From the NCBI GenBank assembly GCA_947497895.1, contig CANMIL010000018.1, positions 1 through 56,568 on the forward strand: DNA of 56,568 nt. Reading direction: 5' to 3'. This DNA comes from an uncultured Tenacibaculum sp. (GTDB lineage Bacteria; Bacteroidota; Bacteroidia; Flavobacteriales; Flavobacteriaceae). The position numbers and the translations under genes are program-made. The notes beneath the pieces are model-generated. The model made no database searches. It had not been told where the DNA came from and saw nothing but the letters and a program-made list of their open reading frames with translations. Of this stretch, positions 20,913 through 33,200 are shown one piece after another (positions within the stretch are counted from its first letter, which is position 1; each line of letters starts with the position of its first letter).

Positions 20913-20914
20913 TA
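20910..20914 (-). other. TAATG stop-start overlap between subunits 2 and 3
   Basis: On the minus strand the stop TAA of subunit 2 shares its last A with the ATG of subunit 3. The leader before it is almost pure A/T (AAAAAAATAATTAAAAT) with no Shine-Dalgarno sequence. This arrangement suggests translational coupling within one transcript. Confidence 0.9.
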
Positions 20915-23900
20915 TATTTTAATTATTTTTTTATAAACTTTATCCGAACTTTCTTTCTCTTTGATCTTTTTATAATCTAAATAAGTCCCTAATTCATCAA
21001 TACTTACGAAGCTGAATATATCCTTGATCATAACTTCGATTTTAAACTCTTTACTAATAAGTGATACCAAGCGAGTAACTAATAAACTGTTACCTCCTAA
21101 TTCAAAGAAATTATCATGAACCCCTATTTTTTCAACTTCTAGTAATTCCTGCCAAATGGCTACTAATTTTTCTTCCGTTTCATTTCTAGGCGCTACGTAA
21201 TCTTTACTAGATAAATCAGATCTGTCCGGTTCTGGTAAAGCCTTTCTGTCTAACTTCCCATTGCTTGTTAATGGCATCTCATCCATCTTTACCCAAATTG
21301 ATGGGATCATATAATCAGGTAAATGTTCTTTAAGTTGTAACTGAATTGCTTCTTTGTCAAACGCGTCTTCTGAAACTACGTATCCAACTAAATGCTTGGT
21401 TCCATTAGCTGTTTCTTTTGCCAATACACAACATTGGCTAATTGAATTTAAGTTTGATAAGGTGTTTTCTATTTCTCCTAATTCAATTCTATATCCTCGA
21501 ATCTTAACTTGAGCATCTTTTCTTCCTACAAACTCAATATTTCCATCAGGTAGCCATTTTACTAAATCGCCTGTTTTATAGAGTCTTTCTCCTTTATTAA
21601 ATGGACTTGCGACAAACTTCTCTTTAGTTAATTCATTATTGTTTAAGTATCCTCGCGCAACTCCTGCTCCACCAACAACTAATTCTCCTTCAACTCCCAC
21701 CGGAACCAAATTCATTGCTTCATCAACGATATAGGCTACTCTATTTTTTAATGGTTTACCAATTGGAAGAGATTTATCAGTAATTTCAATCGAATAGGTT
21801 GTTGAAAAAGTAGTATTCTCCGTTGGTCCATATCCGTTAATAATGGTTAATTCCGGATAGATCTCTTTAATCTTGTTGGTATAGTTGAATAACACAACAT
21901 CTCCTCCTACTAGTAAGTATTTTAATGAAGCGAACAGACTCGAATCTTCTTCTACTAATTGATGGAACCATGAAGCGGTCATCCATAAAGTAGTTACCTT
22001 CTTCTCTTGAATTAATGCTTTTAAACTTGCGGTTTGTAGTAAAGTTTCTGCAGTGGTTAAAACTAATTCACCTCCGTTAAGCAAAGTTCCCCAATATTCT
22101 ATAGTAGTTGCATCAAATGAAATTGATCCTGTTGATAACCAAACTGTATTTGAGTTAAGTTCAACATAATCACTACTAGTACTTAAGCTTACAATATTTT
22201 TATGTTCTATTTGAACTCCTTTTGGTCGTCCTGTACTTCCTGAAGTATAAATAACATAGGCCAAATCACTCGGTAAAATACCTTGATTTACTTTATTTGT
22301 TGAATAGGTTGAAATTAGCTCATCCCATTGCTGATCCAAGGCAATCACAGAAATATGCTCTCTGCCTGCTATCACTTCTGAATTGGCTTCGCTTGATAAT
22401 ACCCAGTTAATACTTGCATCATTTAACATGAAATCAATACGATCTTGTGGGTAATTCGGATCGATTGGCACATAGGCTCCTCCCGATTTTAACACTCCTA
22501 AAATCGCAACGATTAACTCTAAACTACGATCCATACAAATTCCTACGAATGCACCTTTTTGTATTCCTTGTTTTTGTAAGTAATGAGCTAATTGATTCGA
22601 ACGCTTATCTAACTCTTGATAAGTTAAAGTACTTCCTCCAAACGAAATTGCTATTGCTTCAGGAGTTTTTTGAGCTTGATCTTCAAATAATGCTACAACT
22701 GATTTATCTGATGGATACGTTAATTCGGTAGCATTAAATACTTCTAATATTTGTGATTTTTCTTCTTTAGTTAAAATATCTAAGCGTGTAACCAATTCTT
22801 CTCCCTCCGCTCTTAATCCATTCAATAAACTAGTTAGTGCTTCTTGCATATATGCTAACACCAATTCTGAATCGATATCTTCTTTGATTTGAGCCGTTAA
22901 ACCAAAACTTTCTCCAAAATCATCAACATTTAAAGTGAAAGGATAATTTGTACGCTCATCTCCACCAATAACTTCTAATCCTAAATCAATTACTCCATCA
23001 TTATCAGTTTCTTCCGATCCTAAATTAGAATGACGGTAGTTTAATAATGTGCTGAAAAAAGCTACTTCATTAGAAATTCCACTCCAACCTTGAATGCTTG
23101 CCAATGGCGTTTGTTCGTATGGCAATAATTCGTTTAACTGTTGCTTAACCTTATGAATATATTCAGAAACAGTTCCTTCCAAAGAAGTATAAAAAGGTAA
23201 TGTGTTAATAAACAATCCTAGTGAGTCCGCCTCACCTAAAGCTCCTTGTAAACGTCCTGAAAATAAAGAACCGAATAGAGCATATTCTGAATTACTACAC
23301 TTTCCTACAACCAATCCATAAGCTGCATGGAATAATACTGCCGGACTCATTCCTAAAGAAGTGCTCACTTCTCTTATTTCAGTATTCAATGCATCTGATA
23401 AAAGTACGTTTGATTCCTTTATTTGACTTGCATTGACTTTGGTATTGGATAAATGAAAAGGATACGTTGGTTCTTCAATATCCGCTAATAATCCCGTGAA
23501 ATATGACTCACTATTGTTGGTTGCTTGAGCATGTAATGTATGTCCTATAAAGTTTCTATATAATACTGGAGTTAAAAGTTGCTCTTCTTTACCAGATAAA
23601 TACATTACTATTTCTGATACGATCTTCTCCATTCCAACATGATCCAACACCAAGTGATGCTGATTAACAATCAAATAATAATTAGTATTCTCCTTATCAT
23701 CTGCAGATTTTAATGTTAATAACGGAGCATTAGAAACATCCATCCATTGACTTCCTGGAGCAGTTAATTTTTGTAATTCAGACAAAATATTTACCCCATT
23801 TTCAAACACTAATTTTTCTATTGGCAACTCTACTTCTCGTTGAACTACCTGAACAGCTTTTGGTAAATCTTTATTGATAAAACAAGTACGCAATACGTCA

Positions 23901-24209
23901 TGTCTGTTAACTACAAACTGAAGTGCTTCAATGAACAAGGCACGTTTTTCCGCATCTTTAAACGATAACAAGTTTGATAACACATATGGATCTCCTTGCT
24001 CCTTATCACTCATTAAATGATGAAAATAGATTCCCTCTTGTAATGGCGATAATGGATAGATATCTTGAATATTCGAAACGCCTCCTGAAACTTTTGAAAC
24101 AACGGTATCAATATCCTCTTGGCTGAAATCCAATAAAGGAACCATATCTGGTACTATATAATCAGTATCATCCAAAATTCCGTTTACTGGAACCTGATAT
24201 CTTTCAGTA
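20912..24209 (-). other. Module 11: C-A-T and subunit C-terminus, predicted Val/Ile
   Basis: The SPLQEG-type C domain has an FHHLM histidine pair. The A domain (loop near 22233) has the pocket DAIWLGGTFK. The last carrier reads GGNSLLVTRLVSLI, with Asn in place of the usual His before the modified serine and the TRLV type of helix, as at the end of subunit 1. A basic tail follows, rich in lysine. Confidence 0.8.
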
Positions 24210-27200
24210 TCTGATGATAGCTTTTCTGCTATTTCTTCAATCGTTGGATTCGAGAAGATGTCTTTAACTTCTATATATAAATCAAGTTTCTGTAATCTAG
24301 AAATCAATTGAACTACTAGTAAACTATGACCTCCTAACTCAAAGAAGTTATCATAGATTCCTACTTTTTCTAAGCCTAATATATCTTGCCAAATCGTAGC
24401 TATTTGTTCTTCTACAACTGTTCTTGGTGCTACATACTCTTTTGTTGAGATTAAAGAGCCATCAAGTTCTGGTAAAGCTTTTCTATCTAGCTTTCCGCTA
24501 GCGGTCAATGGCATTTCTTCTAGTTCAACCCATAAACTAGGAACCATGTATTCTGGTAAGCTCTCTTTTAATTCGGCTTGAACTTTTTCCTTGTTGAATT
24601 CTCCATCTGTTACCACATATCCAACTAAACGTTTGCTTCCTGTGATATCTTCTTTTGCCAATACACAACTATTTTGAATATCGGTTATTGAAGCCAAGGC
24701 AGTTTCAATTTCTCCTAATTCTATTCTGTATCCGCGAACCTTTACCTGTGAATCCTTTCTTCCTACATATTCTAAAGTTCCATCAGCTAACCAAAGAGCT
24801 AAATCTCCTGTTTTGTAAATTCTTTCTCCTTCCTTAAATGGATTCGGAACAAATTTTTCATTGGTTAGTTCTTCTCTGTTTAGGTACCCTCTAGCAACCC
24901 CTTTTCCTCCTACACATAATTCTCCTACAACGCCTACTGGTACTAATTCATCCCTATCACTTAAAATATAAATTTGAGTATTGGCTACTGGACGTCCAAT
25001 AGTTTGAACTCCATTGAATTCTCTTTTGATAAATGTGCTATAGGTAGTCGCCTCAGATGGTCCGTATAAATCATAAATAGCTTCTACTGAGCTCTCATTA
25101 TAAATACGATCTACCAAACTTGGTAATAATGGTTCACCTGCTAGATTTATCGTTTTAACTGTTTCAGGTAATTTTCCTGATTCTAAAACTCCCAATAACA
25201 CACTTGGTACGGTGTTGATTAGTGATACAGAAACTTCTGAGTCTTCAACTAGTGATAATAAGTTATCGACTAACTCAATCTTTGTTCCCGATGCTAATGA
25301 AGTGAATATCTCAAAAATTGATAAATCGAAATTGATAGAAGTACTCGCTAGCATTCCTAAGTCCAATGAATCTTCGAAGTTATCAATAGCCCAGTTTACT
25401 AAGTTGAACATATTTCCATGTTCAATAAGCACTCCTTTTGGTTTTCCTGTACTTCCTGATGTATAAATTACATAAGCCAAATTGTCTTGTGATATTGACT
25501 TATAGCTAGGCTTTCTTGTTGAATATTCTGAAATTTGATCCCAATCTGTATCTAAAGCAATATTTGTTAAGCCTTTTTTACCTTCTAAAGTTTTATGGCT
25601 AACAGCATTACTTAATACTAATTCAATTCCTGTATCTTCAATAATATATTCAATTCGCTCTTTTGGATAGTTCGGATCGATTGGTACATAGGCTCCTCCT
25701 GATTTTAGAACTCCTAAAATTCCTACGATCATTTCCAAGCTACGAGTCATACAAATTCCTACTAAGTCATCTGTTTTCACTCCTTCCGCTTGTAAATAAC
25801 GTGCTACTTGATTTGAACGTTGATCAAGTTCTTTATAACTTAATTCTTTTCCTTTATAAACAACGGCAACTTGTTTTGGTGATTGCTTTACCTGATCTGA
25901 GAAAATATCTAATATGATTTTATCAGATGGATAATCAGCTTCAGTATTGTTGAAAGTATCTAACAATAACTGCTCTTCTTCTTTTGGTAAGATAACCGCA
26001 TTACTAACTTCAATCGTTTCTTCAGAGTTCAAGCCTTTTACTAATTGCTCTAAGGCTTCTTGCATATAATTTAAAACACGATCTGCATCAATATGCTCTT
26101 CAACCTGCGCTATTATTCCAAAGTCAACTCCATAATCATCAACATTTAAGGTAAATGGATAATTCGTACGTTCTTGACTTCCTATCTTTTTTATTCCTAG
26201 GTCAATTGCATCAGTTTCTTCTTCATTTGATACTGGAATGGCGCTATGACGGAAGTTTAGTAAAGCACTGAATAAAGGAACTTCGTTTGATACTCCACTC
26301 CAAGCCTGAATATGAGATAGTGGAGTTTGTTCGTATGGCAGTAAACTCACCAATTGTTGTTTTACTGTTTCTACATATTCAGTAATAGTTCCTTCTAATG
26401 CGATATAAAAAGGTAAGGTATTAATGAATAATCCTAACGAATCCGCTGCTCCAGTTGAACCTTGTAAACGTCCTGAAAATAAAGTTCCGAAAATGGCATA
26501 ATCCATATTACTACATTTCCCTATAACCAAACCATAAGCTGCATGGAACAAAGTTGCTGGACTCATTCCAGTTCTCATACATGTATTACGAATCTCCTTA
26601 TTTAATTCTTGTGGTAAGATGACCACCGATTCTTTTATTGATGCTCCCGTAGTATGAATATTTGATAAATCAAATGGATAACTCGGTGTATCAATACTTC
26701 CTAATAAATTTGTAAAGTAAGAAGCACTATCATTGGTAGTTTGTTGATGAAGTGTATGACCAATAAAATCTCTATATAATGCTGGTTTTGCTAAATTGGA
26801 TGTATTTCCTGTTAAGTAAACACCTATCTCTTCAATAATTTTTTCAACTCCAACATGGTCAAATGTTAAATGATGCTCCAATAAAACCAGATAATAAGTA
26901 TCATTTTTGATATCATCAGCAGATTGTAATTTCAACAAAGGTGCTTTTGAAACATCAACCCATTGATTCCCTGGAGTTGTTAATCTTTTTAATTCTGAAA
27001 GAACATCTTTAGAAGAATCTAATTCTAAACATTCTAGAGATAACTTCGCTTGTCTCAATACAACCTGAACCGCTTTTGGTAATCCTTCACTGATTACACA
27101 GGTACGTAATACATCATGACGATCAACTACAAACTGCAACCCTTTTATAAATATATCTCTATTTTCTTTACTTGGAAATGATAACAAATGAGGTAATACA

Positions 27201-30200
27201 TAAGGATCTCCTTCTTCTGGATTACTCATTAAATGATGAAAATAAATCCCTTCCTGCAATGGAGATAATGGATAAATATCTTCAACATTCGAAACTCCTC
27301 CTTCAACACTACTTACCACCTTGTCTAAATCTTCCTGCTCAAAGTCCAATAATGGAACCATCGATGGAACAATACGATCAATATTCTCTGTAATTCCATT
27401 CGCCGGTACTTGATACATTGTTGCTCCTGATGATAATTTCTCACTTACTGATGCAATCGTTGGGTTTGAGAAAATATCTTTAACGGAGATGTGAAAATCA
27501 ATTTTCTGTAATTGAGAAATTAACTGGATTATCAATAAACTATGCCCTCCTATTTCAAAGAAATTATCATAAATACCAATACTTTCTATTCCCAATAATT
27601 CTTGCCAAATAGTTGCTATTTGAGCTTCTGTTTCATTTCTTGGAGCAACATATTCGGTCGTTGATAATAATGATCCATCAGGTTCTGGTAAAACTTTTCT
27701 ATCAATCTTACCATTTGCAGTTAGTGGCATTTCATCCAATTCTACCCATAAGGTAGGAACCATGTATTCTGGTAAACTATTTAATAAATCATCTTGAATT
27801 CTGCTCCTGTCAAATTCAGTATCCATTACTACATAACCAACCAAACGATTTACTCCTTTAGTGTCTTTTTTGGCTAGTACACAACTGCTCTGAACTCCAG
27901 AAATAACGGATAACGCATTTTCAATTTCTCCTAATTCAATACGATACCCTCTTATTTTCACCTGATCATCTGAACGACCAACGAACTCGATAGTTCCATT
28001 TGTTAACCAACGTCCTAAATCTCCTGTCTTGTATAATCTTCCTCCTTCTGGCTTAAATGGATTTTCTATGAATTTCTCTTTGGTAAGTTCTTCTCTATTC
28101 AAATATCCACGACCAACTCCAATTCCTGCGGTCCATAATTCTCCGACAACTCCAATTGGACATAAATTATCAAAGCTATCAACCACATAAACATCCATGT
28201 TGGCAACTGGCTTTCCGATTGGAACCACAGCTCCTGTTGAAGATTCATTCATGATATGTAGTGTTATATCATCTGAAGCTTCTGCTGGTCCATACGCATT
28301 TACAACGGGAACATTTGGATATAATGAGAACCATTTATCTAATAATGATTTTGTAGCAGCTTCTCCAGTTACCAGGAAGTATGCTAAATCAGATAAACCT
28401 GGAACTACTTCACTATTTTCTAATAAACTAGAAACATATGATGGAACTAACTGAAGATGACTGACTTTATTATTCGCTAATGAATTTTGGAATTCATCTA
28501 TAGCTAAAAGATCTTCCTCTGAGTATATTGCAATACGCCCTCCACATAAGAGTCCGCTTAACATTTGCCATACCGAAATATCGAAGGTAAAAGGTGCTGT
28601 AAAAGCTACTGTGCTATTAGTATTCATCTTTAACTCATCAATCATGATGAATAAGTGATTTAATAATCCAGCATGTTCTATCATTGCTCCTTTAGGCAAT
28701 CCTGTACTTCCTGAAGTATAAATTACATACGCTAAATCTGAAGCATTATAATCTTTTTCTAATGATGTAGTTGGATAGTTTTCTTTTAAATCAGAATCAT
28801 CCAATAGCACTAAATCAATAGTTTCCATAGAAGAAAATACAGGTTTACTCTCTACATTTGTTACTACTAACGAATCTCCTAGGTCTTCAAGAATATGAGC
28901 TATACGGCTCTTTGGAAAATCTGGTTTCATTGGTACATAAGCAGCTCCTGATTTTAGGATACCCAACACTCCGATCAACATATCTAAGCTACGTTCTAAA
29001 CAAATACCCACCATCGTATTTGATGTAATACCTTTTTCAATCAAGTAATGTGCTAATTGATTTGAACGCTCATCTAATTGTTTATACGTTATTTTCTGAT
29101 CAGCAAAAATTGCTGCAATTGCTTCTGGAGATTTTTGAACTTGATCAGCAAATAAATCAACAAATGTTTTATCAAGTGGATAGTCAGCCGTAGTGTCATT
29201 GAAAACCTCTAATAATTGACTTTCTTCCGTTTCGGATAAAATGTTTATTTCAGAAACTTTTATTTCTTTTTCAGATTTTAATCCTTTTAATAATCCTTTA
29301 ATCGCTTCTGCGATATATGAAAGTAGATTACCACCATTTATACCTCCATCTACCTGAGCCTTTAATCCAAAATCAACCCCATAATCATCTATATCTATGG
29401 AAAGTGGATAATTAGTTCGTTCATGTGTTTCTATTAAATTTAACCCTAAATCGACCATATCAGTCACTTCTTCATCTGAAGTAATAACCGAATGACGAAA
29501 ATTTAATAAAGCACTAAACAATGGTACTTCATTTGAAATCCCGCTCCACCCTTGAACAGATGACAACGGAGTTTGTTCATGTGAAAGAAGTGCTCCTAAA
29601 GATTTTTTAACTTCTAAAATATATTCAGAAATGCTTCCTTCTAAATTTGCATAAAAAGGTAAGGTATTGATAAAAAGTCCTAATGAATCCGCAGCTCCTA
29701 AACTCCCTTGTAAACGTCCTGATAATAATGAACCAAAAAGAGCATATTCCGTATTACTACATCTTCCTACAACAACCCCAAACGCCGCATGAAATAGCAC
29801 TGCTGGACTTACTCCCAATTTAACGCTTGTGCTTCGAATTTCTTTACTTAATTCTTCTGATAATACTAAATGAGACTCCTTAACACCACTACCATTTCCT
29901 TGAATATCCGACAACCCGAATGGATAAGTTGGTTCATTAACACCTCCTAATATTTCTTTGAAATAAGTTTCACTGCTATTTATTTCTTGTAGATGTAATG
30001 TATGTCCTATAAAATCTCTATACAATACAGGTTCAGAAAGACTTGATGTTTTTCCTGATAAATAAAACTCTATTTCTGATATTATTATTTCTAATCCAAC
30101 ATGATCAAATATTAAATGATGTTGGTTAATCCATAAATAGTACTTTCCATTTTTCTCATCATTGACCAATTTTAATTTCAATAAAGGTGCTTCTGATACA

Positions 30201-33200
30201 TCCATCCATTGGCTTCCTGGTGCAGATAAGTTTTGTAATTCTAACAAAACATCTTTAGTGTCATCAATTGTAATTGTTTCAACCGACAATAATGCTTCTC
30301 TTTGCACTACCTGAACTGCCTTTGGTAAATTTTCACTAAGAACACAGGTACGTAAAACATCATGACGGTTCACTACAAATTGTAGTGCTTCTATGAATAA
30401 AGTACGTTTTTCTTCCTCATTAAACGACATCAAGTTTGATAAAACATAAGGATCTCCATGCTCTCTTTCACTCATTAAATAATGGAAATACATTCCTTCT
30501 TGTAAAGGTGATAAAGGATAGATGTCCTGAATATTAGAAGTGCCTCCAGGAATTTTTGATACAATAGTATCAATATCTTCTTGCTCAAAATTTAATAGTG
30601 GAAGCATTTCTGGGACAATGCAATCTGTATCAATCGTAATTCCGTTTTCAGGAACATCATAAGTAGTAGCTTCTAATGATACTTTTTCTGCTATTGCTGC
30701 AATAGTTGGATTTGAGAAAATATCTTTTACAGTTATATAGAATCCATTTTTTTGCAATTGTGCTATCAATTGGACTACTAATAAACTGTGACCTCCTAAT
30801 TCAAAGAAATCATCTTGCACTCCGATTCTCTCTACTTTTAATAATCCTTGCCAAATAGTTACTAATTGCTCTTCTACATCATTCCTTGGAGCTAAATACT
30901 CTACAGTCGATAATTCAGTATTGTCTGGTTCTGGTAATGCCTTTCGATCCAATTTTCCATTGGATGTTAATGGTAACGAATCCAACTGTACCCAAAGATT
31001 TGGCACCATATAATCTGGTAAACTTTCTTTTAATTCAGCTTGGACACTTTCTTTATTAAACTTATCATTTACAACTACATAACCTACCAAACGCTTGTTT
31101 CCATTTGCATCCTCTTTTGCCAATACGCACGATTGATTAATTGTTTGTAACGATAATAGTGTATTTTCAATTTCACCCAGTTCTATTCGATAACCACGTA
31201 TTTTAACCTGATGATCTTTTCTTCCTATGAATTCAATGTTTCCATCTGGTAACCACCTCGCCAAATCACCAGTTTTATACAAACGATCTCCACTTTTAAA
31301 TGGACTCTCTATAAACTTTTCATTGGTTAAATCATGGTTGTTTAAATAACCTCTCGCCACTCCTGATCCGCCTAATAATAATTCTCCAACAATACCTATT
31401 GGAGCCAATTTCATATCAGTATCTACAATATACGCATAGCTGTTTTTGATAGGTTTTCCAATTGGAATCGCTTTTTCAGTAGTCTCAATTGAATAGGTAG
31501 TTGAAAAAGTAGTATTCTCAGTTGGACCATATCCATTGATAATGGTTAATTCAGGATATAATTCACTTAATTTATTTGTAAACGGGAATAACACAACATC
31601 ACCTCCTACTAATAGGTATTGCAATGATTGGAAAACTTTAGGGTCTTCTTCAACTACTTGATGAAACCATGAGGCCGTCATCCATAAAGTATTCACTTTT
31701 TTGGCTGCGATAAGTTCTTTTAAACTTGTTGTGTTTAACAATGTTTCTGAAGTCGTTAGAACTAATTCTCCTCCATTTAATAAAGTACCCCAATACTCGA
31801 TTGTTGTTGCATCAAAAGAAATTGAACCTGTAGATAACCATTTTGTATCTCTATTTAAAGTAACGTAATTACAACTTGTTGCTAAACTAACAACACTCTT
31901 GTGTTCAATTTGTACTCCTTTTGGTTTTCCTGTACTTCCTGATGTATAAATTACATAAGCTAAATAAGTTGATGTTACCTGAATATTTAAAGGTGTCGTT
32001 AGATATTTAGCTATAGCGCTCCAATTACTATCTAACGAAACCACAGATATTTCTTCTCTTGCCTCAAATATTTTACTCGTACTTTGATTAGTCAATACCA
32101 AACCAATATTCGCATCGTCTAACATATAGTCGATTCGTTCTTCTGGGTATTCCGAATCAATTGGTACATAAGCTCCTCCTGACTTTAGGATCCCTAGAAT
32201 ACCAACAATCATCTCCGAACTACGATCCATACAAATTCCGATATAAGCATTTGCTTCAACTCCTTGTTCAATAAGATACTGTGCTAATTGATTTGAACGC
32301 TGATCCAACGCCTCATACGTAAGTGTTTCTTCTCCAAAAGAAACAGCAATTGCCGAAGGAGTTTTTGCCACTTGTGATTCAAAAACCTGAATTATTGACT
32401 CATTTTCTGGGTATTCCAGAAATGTTTCGTTGAAATCTTGCAGAAGTTTGGTTTCTTCCTCTTTTGTAATAATTGATAACTCTTTAACTGGTCGATATAT
32501 ATCTTTTATGACACTTCTCAACAGCTCTTGATAATGAGTTAGCATTCGGTTAATGGTAGCTTCATTAAATAGATCGGTACAATACTCTAAGCCCAAAGAA
32601 ATGTCTAAATTTTCCTCAGATACGTGCATTGTAAGATCAAATTTTGATGTTGTTTTTTCAAGTTCGAATCCAGACAACACTACTCCGTCAATTTCTATAT
32701 CAGAACTTGCTGGCGTATTTTGCAGAACAAACATCACCTGAAATAAAGGACTCGTACTAATATCACGAGTTTTAACAACTCTATCTACTACCCTTTCAAA
32801 AGGAGCTAACTGGTTATCATATGAAGCTAATGTTGTTTGCTTCACTTGCTTTAACAACTGCTTAAAACTTGGATTTTCACTTAAATCACTACGCAAAGCT
32901 AGAGTGTTTACGAAAAAACCAATCATTCCTTCCAACTCAGATTGCGTACGATTTGCAACTGGAGTTCCAACACTTATATCATCTTGACCGCTATAACGAG
33001 ATAACAGTACTTTAAAAGCAGATAACATTAACATGAACAACGTAACTCCTTCTTGTTGGCATATTGCTTTTAATGATGAACTTATTTCTTCATTTAATTT
33101 AAACGGAATATAAGATCCTCTTGTACTTTGTGCTGCTGGACGAGCATAATCTGTCGGTAATTCGAGAGTACTTACTCCTTTTAATTTCTCTTGCCAATAC

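Noticed and set aside
20905..20935. A promoter or Shine-Dalgarno site at the gene 2-gene 3 junction
   Set aside because: The genes overlap by one base and the A/T-rich leader is coding sequence of subunit 2; no clear signal is present.
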